Shown here: piece after piece, positions 1-8,464 of the stretch | How the letters are laid out: every line of letters starts with the position of its first letter | How positions within the stretch are numbered: position 1 is the stretch's first letter | Source of the DNA: JALYXV01 sp963733505 | GTDB lineage: Bacteria > Actinomycetota > Acidimicrobiia > Acidimicrobiales > Palsa-688 | Length of the DNA: 64,000 bases | Direction: 5' to 3' | Assembly (NCBI GenBank): GCA_963733505.1 | Contig: CAVTDW010000027.1 | Span: 62,001 to 126,000, forward strand | The notes under the pieces: generated by a model | Seen by the model: the letters and a program-made list of their open reading frames with translations, nothing else | Told to the model about the DNA's origin: nothing | The model's database searches: none | Position numbers and translations under genes: made by a program

Positions 1-1
1 G

Positions 2-388
2 GCGGGCGAACTTCCGAGCCTCGTCAGCCCTCGGACGGCCCGGGACTACATCTACGTCGCCGACGTCGTCGACGCGTGCATTGCGGCTGCCAGCGTCGCC
101 GATCAGGAGCCCGGAGCGGTGTACAACGTCGGCACGGGCTGCCAGACGTCACTGCGAGAGGTCGTCGAGTTGGTTCGAGCCGAGATGGGCATCGCGGTCG
201 AGCCGGCGTGGGGGACCATGGCGCCTCGCGCGTGGGACACCGACGTGTGGGTCGCGGACAGTGCCTTGATCCAAGCCCAACTTGGCTGGCGGTCCCGGTA
301 TGAGCTTCGCGACGGCTTCCGCCTGATGGTCGCGTGGCTCCGGGACCGACACGAGATCCAGGAGTTCTACGCCTCGTTCAGCCGCTGA
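2..388 (+). CDS. NAD-dependent epimerase/dehydratase, C-terminal part (partial)
   Basis: Only the last 128 residues are inside the window; the open frame runs off the left edge. The stretch RDYIYVADVVDA followed by a YNVGTG segment is the conserved C-terminal signature of extended short-chain dehydrogenases acting on nucleotide sugars (UDP-glucose 4-epimerase / dTDP-glucose dehydratase group). The catalytic Tyr-x3-Lys and the N-terminal NAD-binding glycines lie outside the window, so the exact substrate cannot be told. It converges on the methyltransferase gene, overlapping it by 11 bases, and probably supplies an NDP-sugar to the neighbouring glycan genes. Confidence 0.85.
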   Translation, partial: AGELPSLVSPRTARDYIYVADVVDACIAAASVADQEPGAVYNVGTGCQTSLREVVELVRAEMGIAVEPAWGTMAPRAWDTDVWVADSALIQAQLGWRSRYELRDGFRLMVAWLRDRHEIQEFYASFSR

Positions 389-1301
389 CCGGGGCTTTGC
401 GGGCTATGAGATAGAGGTTGCCGACGGGCAGGGGGAGGCTGACGCGCCCCAGACCGGTTGCTTCGCATGTGGCCACCGCGGCGCGCTTCAGCACCGCAGG
501 CAGCGGCGCCAGACGGGTCAGATAGCCGATCCGGGCGCGGTTCCACACCGAACCCTGCTCCCGGACGTCGAAATGGTGGGCCACGCAGATCCGCGCCACG
601 GTCGACGGGCTGTAGAGGTAGGTATGTTCGATGTCGACGATCGGGCTGCGGCGCCGGAGCAGGCGCGCCGAGACGGCCTCGACATTGTGGTTGAGGATGA
701 GGATGTGCCCACCGGGTTTGAGTGCCGCCCAGCACTCGTCGAGCAGGCCGCCTGGGTCCGCGACGTGATCGAACATCTGGAAGAGGCACACGGCGTCGAA
801 CTGTCCAGCCGCAAAGAGCCCGGGGCGCATGACATCGCAGACGATGAACGGCCGTACCACCGGCGCCGCACCGGCCGTCGCGGCCGTGCTCGGTTCGACA
901 CCGTGGACCGAGGCGAATCCTCGCTCGAGCGCCTCTTCCAGGGCGAACCCATTCCCGCAGCCGACCTCGAGCAGCGACGCCCCCGGTCCGCACAAGCCGG
1001 CTAGTCGGGAAAGGTAACGACCGTAGGTCGCGCGGAGGTTGCCCACCTCGTCGTCGTACTCGAAGCCGCTCTCCTGATAGAGATGGGCGAGCGTGTCGGG
1101 ACTGGCGATGGGGTCGGAGCGCACCAGGCCGCAGGTGTCGCAACGGACCATCCGATAGTGCACATGGTCGGTGGACCGGCGGGCCGAGAAGATGACCGGG
1201 TTGAGATCGTCGAGGCGAAAGTTGGCGGCGTACATCTCGGTGGCGTTGTCCGATGTGCCGCAGATCGCGCATCGCGTGGCGACCAGGTCCGCTACCCCCA
1301 C
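378..1301 (-). CDS. class I SAM-dependent methyltransferase with N-terminal zinc-binding cysteines
   Basis: A 307-residue protein with two CxxC pairs near the N-terminus (CAIC about residue 12, CDTC about residue 54), then the SAM-binding motif LLEVGCGNG (about 110) and an acidic post-motif region. This arrangement is common in methyltransferases of polysaccharide and sugar-modification loci, where the substrate is often an NDP-sugar or a glycan end. The GTG start lies inside the end of the upstream GT2 gene (10-base overlap), so it is the last gene of the leftward GtrA-transketolase-GT2 operon. O- versus C-methylation cannot be decided from the sequence alone. Confidence 0.85.
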   Translation of the reverse strand: MGVADLVATRCAICGTSDNATEMYAANFRLDDLNPVIFSARRSTDHVHYRMVRCDTCGLVRSDPIASPDTLAHLYQESGFEYDDEVGNLRATYGRYLSRLAGLCGPGASLLEVGCGNGFALEEALERGFASVHGVEPSTAATAGAAPVVRPFIVCDVMRPGLFAAGQFDAVCLFQMFDHVADPGGLLDECWAALKPGGHILILNHNVEAVSARLLRRRSPIVDIEHTYLYSPSTVARICVAHHFDVREQGSVWNRARIGYLTRLAPLPAVLKRAAVATCEATGLGRVSLPLPVGNLYLIARKAPVSG

Positions 1302-2305
1302 TCGTCGACCTCGACGTCGGTGGGCTTTCGTCCCGGACGGGCGGAAGGCGGATTCACGACGGATTCAACAATGTAGGAGGGGCGCCGCTTCACCTCGTCG
1401 TACATGTGGGCCAGGTACGACCCGATGATGCTCAAGCACAACAGTTGGACCCCCCCCATGAACAAGACGAGCACGATGAGGGTGGTAAAGCCGCTCGGGA
1501 CCGCGGTGGGGTCGGCGATTCTCACCGACACGAGCACGAGTGCCAGGAGCAGCGAGGCGGCACAGGTGAACAAGGCCAGGGCGGTGATCACGTCGATAGG
1601 GATGTACGAGAACGAGAAGATCGCCTTGCGGGCCCAACCCAGGTTCTTGCGCAGGCTGTTGGTACTGCGCCCGAACGGCCGCTCAGGGCGTACGTACTCG
1701 ACCCCGGTCTGGCGGAAGCCGACCCACGCCCGCAGGCCCCGGATGAAGCGGTTGTTCTCGGGCAGGCTGTTGAGCGCGGCGACGGCCCGCCGGTCCAGCA
1801 AGGAGAAGTCGCCCGCGTCGAGCGGCATCGGGACATACGAAGCGGCACGGAACAACCGGTAGAAGGCCTTGTAGGACACTCGCAGCAACCTGCTCGCTTC
1901 CCGCTTGACCCTGATTCCGTACACCACGTCGTAACCCTCGAGCCATTTGGCGTAGAACGACTCGATGAGCTCGGGGGGGTCTTGGAGGTCGCCGTCGAGC
2001 AGGGCCACCGCGTCGCCTGTCGCTACTCGCAGCCCGCTGGTGAACGCACTCTGCGAGCCGAAGTTGCGGCTGTGGTTGATAACCGAAACCCTCGGGTCAC
2101 GGCTGGCAAGCTCCGCCAGTACCTCGGCCGCGTCATCGGGACTGCAGTCGTTGACGAAGATGATCTCGTAGTCGACGCCGAGTCGCGCGAAGGTGGCGAC
2201 CAGACGCTCGTACATCTGAGGCACGGCGGGAGCGTCGCGGTAGCAGGCGATGACCGCGCTCAACCTCGTGGCGCCGGGCGGGCGGGCGACGAGCCGCTCA
2301 GTCAT
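1292..2305 (-). CDS. GT2 polyprenyl-phosphate glycosyltransferase (GtrB/DPM1-like)
   Basis: About 337 residues. The N-terminal GT-A domain has LSAVIACYRD, the DDAAEVL region and the LLDGDLQDPPE motif (DxD-type metal site), and the C-terminal quarter has two strongly hydrophobic segments followed by the SYLAHMYDE stretch, as in bactoprenol glucosyltransferase GtrB and Gram-positive relatives. Such enzymes load a sugar from an NDP donor onto undecaprenyl phosphate at the inner membrane face. I chose the ATG at 2305 because it forms an ATGA overlap with the transketolase stop; a GTG further upstream would overlap that gene. A GtrA-type flippase candidate is three genes upstream. Confidence 0.9.
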   Translation of the reverse strand: MTERLVARPPGATRLSAVIACYRDAPAVPQMYERLVATFARLGVDYEIIFVNDCSPDDAAEVLAELASRDPRVSVINHSRNFGSQSAFTSGLRVATGDAVALLDGDLQDPPELIESFYAKWLEGYDVVYGIRVKREASRLLRVSYKAFYRLFRAASYVPMPLDAGDFSLLDRRAVAALNSLPENNRFIRGLRAWVGFRQTGVEYVRPERPFGRSTNSLRKNLGWARKAIFSFSYIPIDVITALALFTCAASLLLALVLVSVRIADPTAVPSGFTTLIVLVLFMGGVQLLCLSIIGSYLAHMYDEVKRRPSYIVESVVNPPSARPGRKPTDVEVDEWG

Positions 2306-3234
2306 GACGCCCGCATGCCGGCCAACGCCTCCCGGGCCGTTTGGACCAGGGCATCGCATGACAGCCCGTGGCGGTTGTTGAGGTACGCCTCACCTCCGCC
2401 GGTGCCGTCGCCGGCCGAGCGCACGCCGCAGCGGACCACGCGGCAGCTCCGACCGCGCTCCGCGACCACCTCGCTCACGAGTGAGCCGAGGCCGCCGACC
2501 ACCGAATGGGCCTCGACGGTGACCACGGTGGCAAATCGGTCGACCACCTCGATCAGGTCGTCGACCGGGGCCGGGCTGACGCTGGCCACGACGACCACGG
2601 TTGCTTCGATCCCCCCACCCGCCAGAGCAGCCGCCGCGGCCGACACCTCGGCGGCGATGGCCCCCATGGCGATAATGGCAACGTCGTCGCCGTCGCGCAC
2701 CACCTCCGCCCGACCCAGCCGGAACCGCCCGTCCAAACCGGGCACCACCACGTGGTCGTCCTTGCCCAGGCGAAGGTAGAGGGGACCTGGCAGATCCCAA
2801 CAAGCCCGCACGGCGGTCGCTGCCTGGGCATGGTCGGCGGGGGCGATGACCGTCATCCCCGGCAGCGCCCGCATCACGGCGATGTCCTCGGTCCCATGGT
2901 GGCTCGGACCGGCGGTGCCGTACTCGAAGCCACCACCGACGCCGACGATGCGGACCGGGAGCTGGTGGAACACGGGGCCGTTGCGGATGAACTCGTACGC
3001 CCGAAGGGAGGCAAACGTGGCGATCGAATACGTGAAGGGCACAAAGCCCGCCTCGGCGAGGCCGGTGGCGACGCCGACCATGTTCTGCTCGGCCACGCCG
3101 AGGTTGAAGAAACGGTCAGGAAATCGCTCGATGAAGGGCTCGAAGACCATGAAGCCAAGATCGCCGGTCAGCAGCACGACCCGCGGGTCGCGCTCGGCCA
3201 ACTCGATCAGGGTGCGGACAAAGCTGCGGCGCAT
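2302..3234 (-). CDS. transketolase-like protein, C-terminal subunit (pyrimidine-binding and C domains)
   Basis: A 310-residue protein matching the C-terminal half of transketolase. It opens directly with the segment VVLLTGDLGF, carries the FFNLGVAEQNMVGVATGLA motif whose Glu activates thiamine pyrophosphate, and the GPSHHGTED motif, and ends with the Rossmann-like C domain. It overlaps the N-terminal half gene by 28 bases, so the two subunits are surely co-translated and form one TPP-dependent ketol-transferase. Split transketolases are often found in secondary or surface-sugar pathways, not in the pentose phosphate route; the glycosyltransferase neighbours fit that. Confidence 0.9.
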   Translation of the reverse strand: MRRSFVRTLIELAERDPRVVLLTGDLGFMVFEPFIERFPDRFFNLGVAEQNMVGVATGLAEAGFVPFTYSIATFASLRAYEFIRNGPVFHQLPVRIVGVGGGFEYGTAGPSHHGTEDIAVMRALPGMTVIAPADHAQAATAVRACWDLPGPLYLRLGKDDHVVVPGLDGRFRLGRAEVVRDGDDVAIIAMGAIAAEVSAAAAALAGGGIEATVVVVASVSPAPVDDLIEVVDRFATVVTVEAHSVVGGLGSLVSEVVAERGRSCRVVRCGVRSAGDGTGGGEAYLNNRHGLSCDALVQTAREALAGMRAS

Positions 3235-4040
3235 GAGGCGTCATCGACCTCCCGAAGCGCTTGAACGTACTGCTCGTCGGACATTGGCAAGTAGTGCCAA
3301 CGAATCTGGCCTTCCATGAACGACACGCCGCGCCCGAACACGGTTTGCGCGACCAGGACATGCGGGCGACCGGAGACGGTGTCCAAGGCGGAGATAGCCG
3401 CACCAAGCTGCTTCTCGTCGTGGCCGTCGACGACCTGCACGTCCCAACCGAAGGCCTGCCAACGTTCAGCCATCGGCGATAGATCGAGGACATCCTTGGT
3501 ATAGCCAAGCGCCTGCTGGCCGTTCAGATCCACGATTGCGACCAGGTTGGCCAGCCGATGATGGGCCGCGAACATGATCGCCTCCCACGTCGATCCCTCG
3601 TCGCACTCGGCGTCGCTGAGCAGGACGAACACCCGCCGCCGGGAACCGAGCAGCCGCGCCGCCAGGGCCGCCCCCGCAGCTACGGAGAGCCCTTGACCGA
3701 GGGACCCGGTGGAGAAGTCCACCCCGGGCACGACATGTTCGGGGTGGACCCCGAGCCGACTGGCGTCACCGCAGAAGGTGTCGAGCTCCGCCGCGCTCAA
3801 CCATCCCCGCACATGCAACGCGGCATACAGCGCCAGCGCGGCATGACCTTTGGAGAGGATGAAACGGTCCCGATCGGGGTCATCGGGGGCGCCGATGTCG
3901 AGGGTGCCGCCATACAGGGTGGCAATGATGTCGGCAACCGAGAGGCACGAGCCGATATGGCCCACGTGGGCCCGCTTCGACTGCTCCAGGATCAAGCGGC
4001 GAATGGCGTACCCGAGGGGAACGGCGTCACCCGCGGACAT
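3207..4040 (-). CDS. transketolase-like protein, N-terminal subunit (PP-binding domain)
   Basis: A 277-residue protein matching the N-terminal half of transketolase: HVGHIGSCLSVADI, the ILSKGHAALALYAAL motif, GSLGQGLSVAAGAA, and the TPP-diphosphate/metal site LLSDAECDEGSTWEA followed by AIVDLNGQQALG (here SDAE replaces the usual GDGE/GDAE, leaving an acidic metal ligand set). It must pair with the overlapping C-terminal subunit to make a functional active site. The ATG start at 4040 lies 14 bases inside the GtrA-like gene. Physiological substrate unknown; a two-carbon transfer to a sugar precursor is inferred only from context. Confidence 0.9.
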   Translation of the reverse strand: MSAGDAVPLGYAIRRLILEQSKRAHVGHIGSCLSVADIIATLYGGTLDIGAPDDPDRDRFILSKGHAALALYAALHVRGWLSAAELDTFCGDASRLGVHPEHVVPGVDFSTGSLGQGLSVAAGAALAARLLGSRRRVFVLLSDAECDEGSTWEAIMFAAHHRLANLVAIVDLNGQQALGYTKDVLDLSPMAERWQAFGWDVQVVDGHDEKQLGAAISALDTVSGRPHVLVAQTVFGRGVSFMEGQIRWHYLPMSDEQYVQALREVDDASCAAALSAP

Positions 4041-4548
4041 CAGCGGCCGCCCGGGCGAAACGGTCCTCTCGATTCCGCCGGGGACTGTGCCCCGGGAAGA
4101 TGAGAGTGTCGAGCACGAAGAACCGGATCAGCCACAGGACCGCTGAGGCAATCAGGATGGCGCTCATGATGATCATGGTTTGCAGCGGCCGCGACGCCGT
4201 CAGGCTCCTGGCTCCCGCCTCCGCCGCCTGGGCCGCACCGACCGAGAGCACGAGGTAGACGACCGCGAGGGTCCAGAACGGGATCACCTCTTTCACCATG
4301 TGGGATCGGCCCGTCCGACCCCACACCCAGGTCCGGTTCAGGAAATAGGCCGGGATCGTGGCCACTGCGACGGCCACGACGGCGGCGGTGAGCGCTGACC
4401 AGTGGAGGAACAGGTAGGACAGGCCGAGCACGACTTCGCCCAAGACGACGTTCATCACCGAAACGAGAAAGTACCGGACTGCCTTGCGGCCCTCGACGGT
4501 CGTTGACCAGGTCCGGAGCAGCCGAACCCAACGATTCACCCTGAGCAT
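4027..4548 (-). CDS. GtrA-like membrane protein
   Basis: A 173-residue, four-helix membrane protein. The N-terminal KAVRYFLVSVMN and the AYFLNRTWVWG motif are the hallmark of the GtrA/DPMS family, thought to flip or otherwise assist polyprenyl-phosphate sugars across the membrane. It is the first gene of the leftward operon containing the GtrB-like GT2, which is the usual functional partner of GtrA. The ATG at 4548 is the first in-frame start; the gene is divergent from the membrane protein at 4.8 kb with about 135 bases between them. Confidence 0.88.
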   Translation of the reverse strand: MLRVNRWVRLLRTWSTTVEGRKAVRYFLVSVMNVVLGEVVLGLSYLFLHWSALTAAVVAVAVATIPAYFLNRTWVWGRTGRSHMVKEVIPFWTLAVVYLVLSVGAAQAAEAGARSLTASRPLQTMIIMSAILIASAVLWLIRFFVLDTLIFPGHSPRRNREDRFARAAADVRG

Positions 4549-4683
4549 GGTAGCCGGACCCTCGGCGCCGGCCGCGGCCCCCGGCGGCCGATCCCCTGAG
4601 GGCGCTTGTCTCCCGAACGGGCCCTCGGCTTAGAGTTGGGCGATGCGGCGGGTGCGGACGGACACTGGCGGCACCAGCACCAG

Positions 4684-4806
4684 GTGACAGTCGTGGCGGT
4701 CGTGTGGTCGCTCCTCGGCGCCATCGTGTTCGTGGGTGCGGGACTGGTCGTGGCGGTGACGGTGAAGCGGCTGTGCTTCCGGCGTGGCGGGGCAGTCTCG
4801 CGGTGA
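4684..4806 (+). CDS. possible 40-residue one-helix membrane peptide, or 5' end of the next gene
   Basis: Starting from GTG at 4684, the frame encodes a 40-residue peptide that is one strong transmembrane helix (about residues 2-30) followed by KRLCFRRGG and a stop. Its stop codon overlaps a GTG of the downstream polytopic protein in a GTGA arrangement. This is either a real small translationally coupled gene or the beginning of the large membrane protein displaced by a one-base shift. No clear ribosome-binding site is visible. Other one-base shifts are frequent in this window, so neither reading can be excluded. Confidence 0.35.
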   Translation: MTVVAVVWSLLGAIVFVGAGLVVAVTVKRLCFRRGGAVSR

Positions 4807-6809
4807 CCGCGGTGGTGTTGGTCTGGCTGTGCTGGGCGTTGGGGTTGGGCCAACTCCTCGGTGCGCTGGGCCTGATCCGCCGGATGGCCCTGGTGACCGG
4901 CGCCCTCATCAGCGCCGCCGCCGCGATCGGCCTGGGACGCCTTGCCGAGTCGCGGGGCCACGAAACCGCGGAACCCGGCGCCGCCCACGAAACCGCAACC
5001 GCTGACGAACCTGCGGCCGCTGACGAACCTGCGGCCGCCACGGAACGCGGGGCGATGCGCAGCTGGGAGCAACAAGTCCTCACGCTCGGCACGGCGCTAC
5101 TTGTGTTCGTCGTGGCCGCACTCTGGACGGCCCGAACGGTCGTCGCCTTGCACCGCGGCATCAATGACCCGGACTCGCTCGGCTACCACCTGCCGTTCGT
5201 CGTCACCTTCGTCCACAGCGGCTATGCCGACCAACACCGGCTTTTGATGCCGCTGCTGCCGGTGCAGTTCTTCCCGGCCAACGACGAGCTGCTCTCGGCC
5301 ATTGCCCTCGCCCTCACGCACACCCTGGCCTTTGCCGCCGCCAAGAACCTGCTGCTGGGCGGCTTGGTGCTGGTGGCCGCCCATGCCCTGGGCAAGGCCT
5401 ACGGCGCGGCCCGATTGACGCTCGCGGTCGCAGCCATCGCTCTGGGGTTCCCGGTTTTCGCCTTCTCGCAGCCGGGCGAGGCCGTCAACGACACCCTTCT
5501 GCTCCTGCTGCTCGTGGGGGGATTGGCGGTGCTGGCTCACGCTCGGGACCGACCGGCTCCGTACGTTCTGGCCCTCGGGTGCGCAGGACTGGCGCTTGGA
5601 GTGAAGTTCTCCGGAATCGTCATGGCGGCCGCGCTGGCCGCCCTGGCGGTGATCCTGCTCGTGGCTCGGGTGCCGAGACATCGATGGCGCTGGGCCGGCG
5701 CGGGGCTCATGGTCAGCGCCGCACTGGGCGGGTCGTGGTATGTCCGCAACGCCATCGACTACGGCAATCCCGTCCCTCCGGTCAACATTGCCTTGGGCCC
5801 CCTCCATTTGCACACCGTGCATGGTGCCGACGCCGCCATTGCCTACTCAGTGGCGCACTACGCGCTGCACGGGCGCCTTCTCGACGTCTTCTCCCGGGGC
5901 TTGACGAGGGGCCTCGGCCCGCTCTACCTCGTTGTTCTCGCCCTGTGGGTGTTGGGAATCGTCGCCGGCATCCGTTCAAGGGACCGACTTCGCCTCGGAC
6001 TCAGCGCGGTGGCGACCGTCTGCTTGATCGGATACTTCTTCACCCCTGCCGGCGCCTACGGGCCCCCCGCGTCGGTTCCGCAGTCCTTCGTCATCAACCT
6101 CCACTACGCCGTCCCCGGCCTCCTCGCGGGCGCGCTGGCGGGCGCCATCGCCCTGGCCCGTTGGCGGTGGGCGTGGACCCTTCCGGCGGTCGGGCTGGTC
6201 GCGGTCGCGACGGGCATCGGCCGCGGCCGGGGAATCGCCATCTGGTCGCCTGAGATCGGCGGCCCGGGTTTCGTCTTGCTCCTCATCGCGGCCGTGGTGG
6301 GAGCAGCAGTGGTCCTGGCCTGGTCGCGGCCCTCGCTTCGGCGGCTGGCAGAAGCGGGCGCCGTGGGAGCACTCGCCGTCGTGGTGATCGCCTCGGCATT
6401 CATCGCACATCGCTACCCGAGCCGGCAATCGACGGACCCGGTCGTCAGTTGGGCCTCGACAGTGCACGACGCCCGCATCGCCGAATGGACCGGCAACGTC
6501 GCCGATCTCTACGGGCCTCGGGCACGGAACCATGTGGCCATCCTCAGCCAGCTTCTCGACGGGGCGGCGGAGCCGATCACCACCTGTCCGGCATGGAAGC
6601 GGGCGGCGCGTGACGCGCGCGTCGACTACGTGGCAGTCGTCGGGGGCACCGTCTGGTCCCGGTGGCTGCGGACGGATCCAGCGTTTCGACTCGTCGCCGA
6701 CGAACGGGTCGGCGCAACCCAGGATGACCTCGACAATTTTCGCCGGTACCCGACACTCGTGTTTCAGATCGTCGGCCCTCCCGACGGGGCCTGTCCCGGT
6801 CCCGGTTAG
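4803..6809 (+). CDS. large polytopic membrane protein, probable glycosyltransferase of GT-C type
   Basis: About 668 residues from the GTG at 4803, with roughly a dozen hydrophobic helices and a soluble C-terminal tail of about 120 residues. An Asp-rich loop (RGINDPDSLGYH, after the third helix) resembles the first extracellular loop of GT-C enzymes that use polyprenyl-phosphate sugars, and the FFPANDELL segment follows. This supports, but does not prove, a role in transferring or polymerising surface sugars beside the GtrA/GtrB genes. The region between helices 2 and 3 holds repeats of the form ADEPAA. An upstream GTG at 4704 would add a hydrophilic, Arg/Gly-rich leader that looks non-coding. 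Confidence 0.7.
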   Translation: MTAVVLVWLCWALGLGQLLGALGLIRRMALVTGALISAAAAIGLGRLAESRGHETAEPGAAHETATADEPAAADEPAAATERGAMRSWEQQVLTLGTALLVFVVAALWTARTVVALHRGINDPDSLGYHLPFVVTFVHSGYADQHRLLMPLLPVQFFPANDELLSAIALALTHTLAFAAAKNLLLGGLVLVAAHALGKAYGAARLTLAVAAIALGFPVFAFSQPGEAVNDTLLLLLLVGGLAVLAHARDRPAPYVLALGCAGLALGVKFSGIVMAAALAALAVILLVARVPRHRWRWAGAGLMVSAALGGSWYVRNAIDYGNPVPPVNIALGPLHLHTVHGADAAIAYSVAHYALHGRLLDVFSRGLTRGLGPLYLVVLALWVLGIVAGIRSRDRLRLGLSAVATVCLIGYFFTPAGAYGPPASVPQSFVINLHYAVPGLLAGALAGAIALARWRWAWTLPAVGLVAVATGIGRGRGIAIWSPEIGGPGFVLLLIAAVVGAAVVLAWSRPSLRRLAEAGAVGALAVVVIASAFIAHRYPSRQSTDPVVSWASTVHDARIAEWTGNVADLYGPRARNHVAILSQLLDGAAEPITTCPAWKRAARDARVDYVAVVGGTVWSRWLRTDPAFRLVADERVGATQDDLDNFRRYPTLVFQIVGPPDGACPGPG

Positions 6810-8233
6810 CGCCCTACTGACGGCCTCGGTACGTGGCCCGGCCCGCCGACTGCATCCTTGTTGAGCCGCTTGGAGAGGTGAAGCCCTTCGAGCACGAACT
6901 CCGTTGCCGACGCCACCGCAGCCGGGGTCTCGCTGCCCGCCAGGGCCATGACCGGGCGGCGGAGAACCGGCATGCGGCTCAGCACCTCGACGTAGGTCGG
7001 TGACGACACGTCGTCGCCGGCGTGCACGACCGTCCCCTCGTCGAACGCCAGGACGACGTCGCGGAACTGATCCATGGGGCATCGGGCTTTGAACACCGTG
7101 AGGGTGGCCTGTTTGATCAGCCGTTCGACGACCTGGCCGTCGCGGCCCTCCTCGAGTGCCTCGATTTCGACCTTCCCGGCGGTCGACGACGCCAGGGCCT
7201 CCAGGTCGCTCACCCGGGGGACCACGTCCTTCTCCCCCAATCGCAACGCCCGCCGGGCGGCATTGGCGGTCAGGGTTTCGTAGTTGGCGATGCTCAGGCG
7301 CACCGATACCCCCGACCGCTGGTTGATGTTGGGGCTCTGGCGGGCCAGATGCGAGATGGTGCCGATGATCTCGGTCATGAACTCGGGCACCTGCACCCGA
7401 AGTCCGAGCGCTTCGAGGGGCCGGGCCTCCTGGTTGATGACTTCCAACTCGGTCGCCACGTCGAGTGGGTAATGGGTGCGGATCTGGGCGCCGAAGCGGT
7501 CCTTCAACGGGGTGATGATCCGGCCCCGGTTGGTGTAGTCCTCGGGGTTGGCCGAGGCCACCAGCATCACGTCGAGTGGCAGCCGGATCTTGTAGCCGCG
7601 GATCTGGACGTCGCGCTCTTCGAGCACGTTGAGCAAGCCGACCTGGATGCGCTCGGCTAGGTCGGGGAGCTCGTTGATGGCGAAGATCCCCCGGTTGGTC
7701 CGGGGCACGAGCCCGTAGTGCAAGGTGAGTTCGTCGGAGAGGTACCGGCCTTCGGCCACCTTGATGGGGTCGACCTCGCCGATCAGATCGGCGATGGAGG
7801 TGTCCGGGGTCGCCAGTTTCTCGCCGTATCGGGTGTCGCGATGGACCCAGGTGATCGGTGTGGCGTCGCCGCGCGCAGCCACCAGGTCCTTGGCGTGGCG
7901 CGAGACGGGCTGGTAGGGATCATCGAGTATCTCCGAGCCCGCGACGATGGGCAGGTACTCGTCAAGCAGTGTGGTCAGGGCCCGGATCATCTTGGTCTTG
8001 GCTTGACCCCGCTCCCCGAGGAAGATGATGTCGTGGCCCGCCAGGAGGGCATTTTCCAGCTGGGGCAGGACGGTGTCCTGGTACCCCACCACGCCAGGAA
8101 CGATCTGCTCACCCCCGGCGATGCGTGCGGCGGCATTGCGCCGCACCTCTTCCTTGACCGGGACGGACTCCCAGCCTGAATCCCGTAGCTCACCGAGAGT
8201 GGCGGGGCGGGGCGAGTGCGACACGTCGGCCAT
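6806..8233 (-). CDS. MoxR/ChlI-type AAA+ ATPase
   Basis: About 475 residues. It contains a Walker A motif GERGQAKTK, a Walker B/sensor region (GIFAINELPDL) and the SANPEDYTNRGRIITPLKDRFG stretch typical of magnesium-chelatase-I-like / MoxR AAA+ ATPases, with the extra helical C-terminal half found in the actinobacterial group that includes M. tuberculosis Rv0958. Those ATPases normally act with a VWA-domain protein; none is adjacent here. I chose the second Met (8233) because the residues before it are not conserved-looking. The gene converges on the membrane protein and overlaps its last 4 bases. Role unknown, probably remodelling of a protein complex. Confidence 0.85.
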   Translation of the reverse strand: MADVSHSPRPATLGELRDSGWESVPVKEEVRRNAAARIAGGEQIVPGVVGYQDTVLPQLENALLAGHDIIFLGERGQAKTKMIRALTTLLDEYLPIVAGSEILDDPYQPVSRHAKDLVAARGDATPITWVHRDTRYGEKLATPDTSIADLIGEVDPIKVAEGRYLSDELTLHYGLVPRTNRGIFAINELPDLAERIQVGLLNVLEERDVQIRGYKIRLPLDVMLVASANPEDYTNRGRIITPLKDRFGAQIRTHYPLDVATELEVINQEARPLEALGLRVQVPEFMTEIIGTISHLARQSPNINQRSGVSVRLSIANYETLTANAARRALRLGEKDVVPRVSDLEALASSTAGKVEIEALEEGRDGQVVERLIKQATLTVFKARCPMDQFRDVVLAFDEGTVVHAGDDVSSPTYVEVLSRMPVLRRPVMALAGSETPAAVASATEFVLEGLHLSKRLNKDAVGGPGHVPRPSVGR

Positions 8234-8464
8234 GGCGACCACGCTACCGGCGCCGCCGAACGGGCCGGCCGCAGAACAATCGGCCGGCTCGATGGGATTC
8301 GAACCTGCACATTCCGCCGAATCAGCACAGAAAAGGTGTGAAAGGCGCGACGAGGAGGCGGAGATATACAGTTGCGCTGCTCAGGCCCTCCTTCTGGCCG
8401 TTGGGCGGATTTGGGGGAGTGCGATGGCGTATTCCAGGCGACCCGCGACCGGCACGGCGCGATC

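Noticed and set aside
1253..2779. Long plus-strand frame opposite the GT2/transketolase genes
   Set aside because: Arg/Pro/His-rich translation without domains; a high-GC antisense shadow of genes with clear family motifs.
5000..5060. CRISPR-like or mobile repeat
   Set aside because: The repeated units encode ADEPAA in frame inside the membrane protein; no spacers or transposase.
8281..8340. tRNA gene
   Set aside because: Only a T-loop-like block; no T-stem pairing, anticodon arm or acceptor stem.
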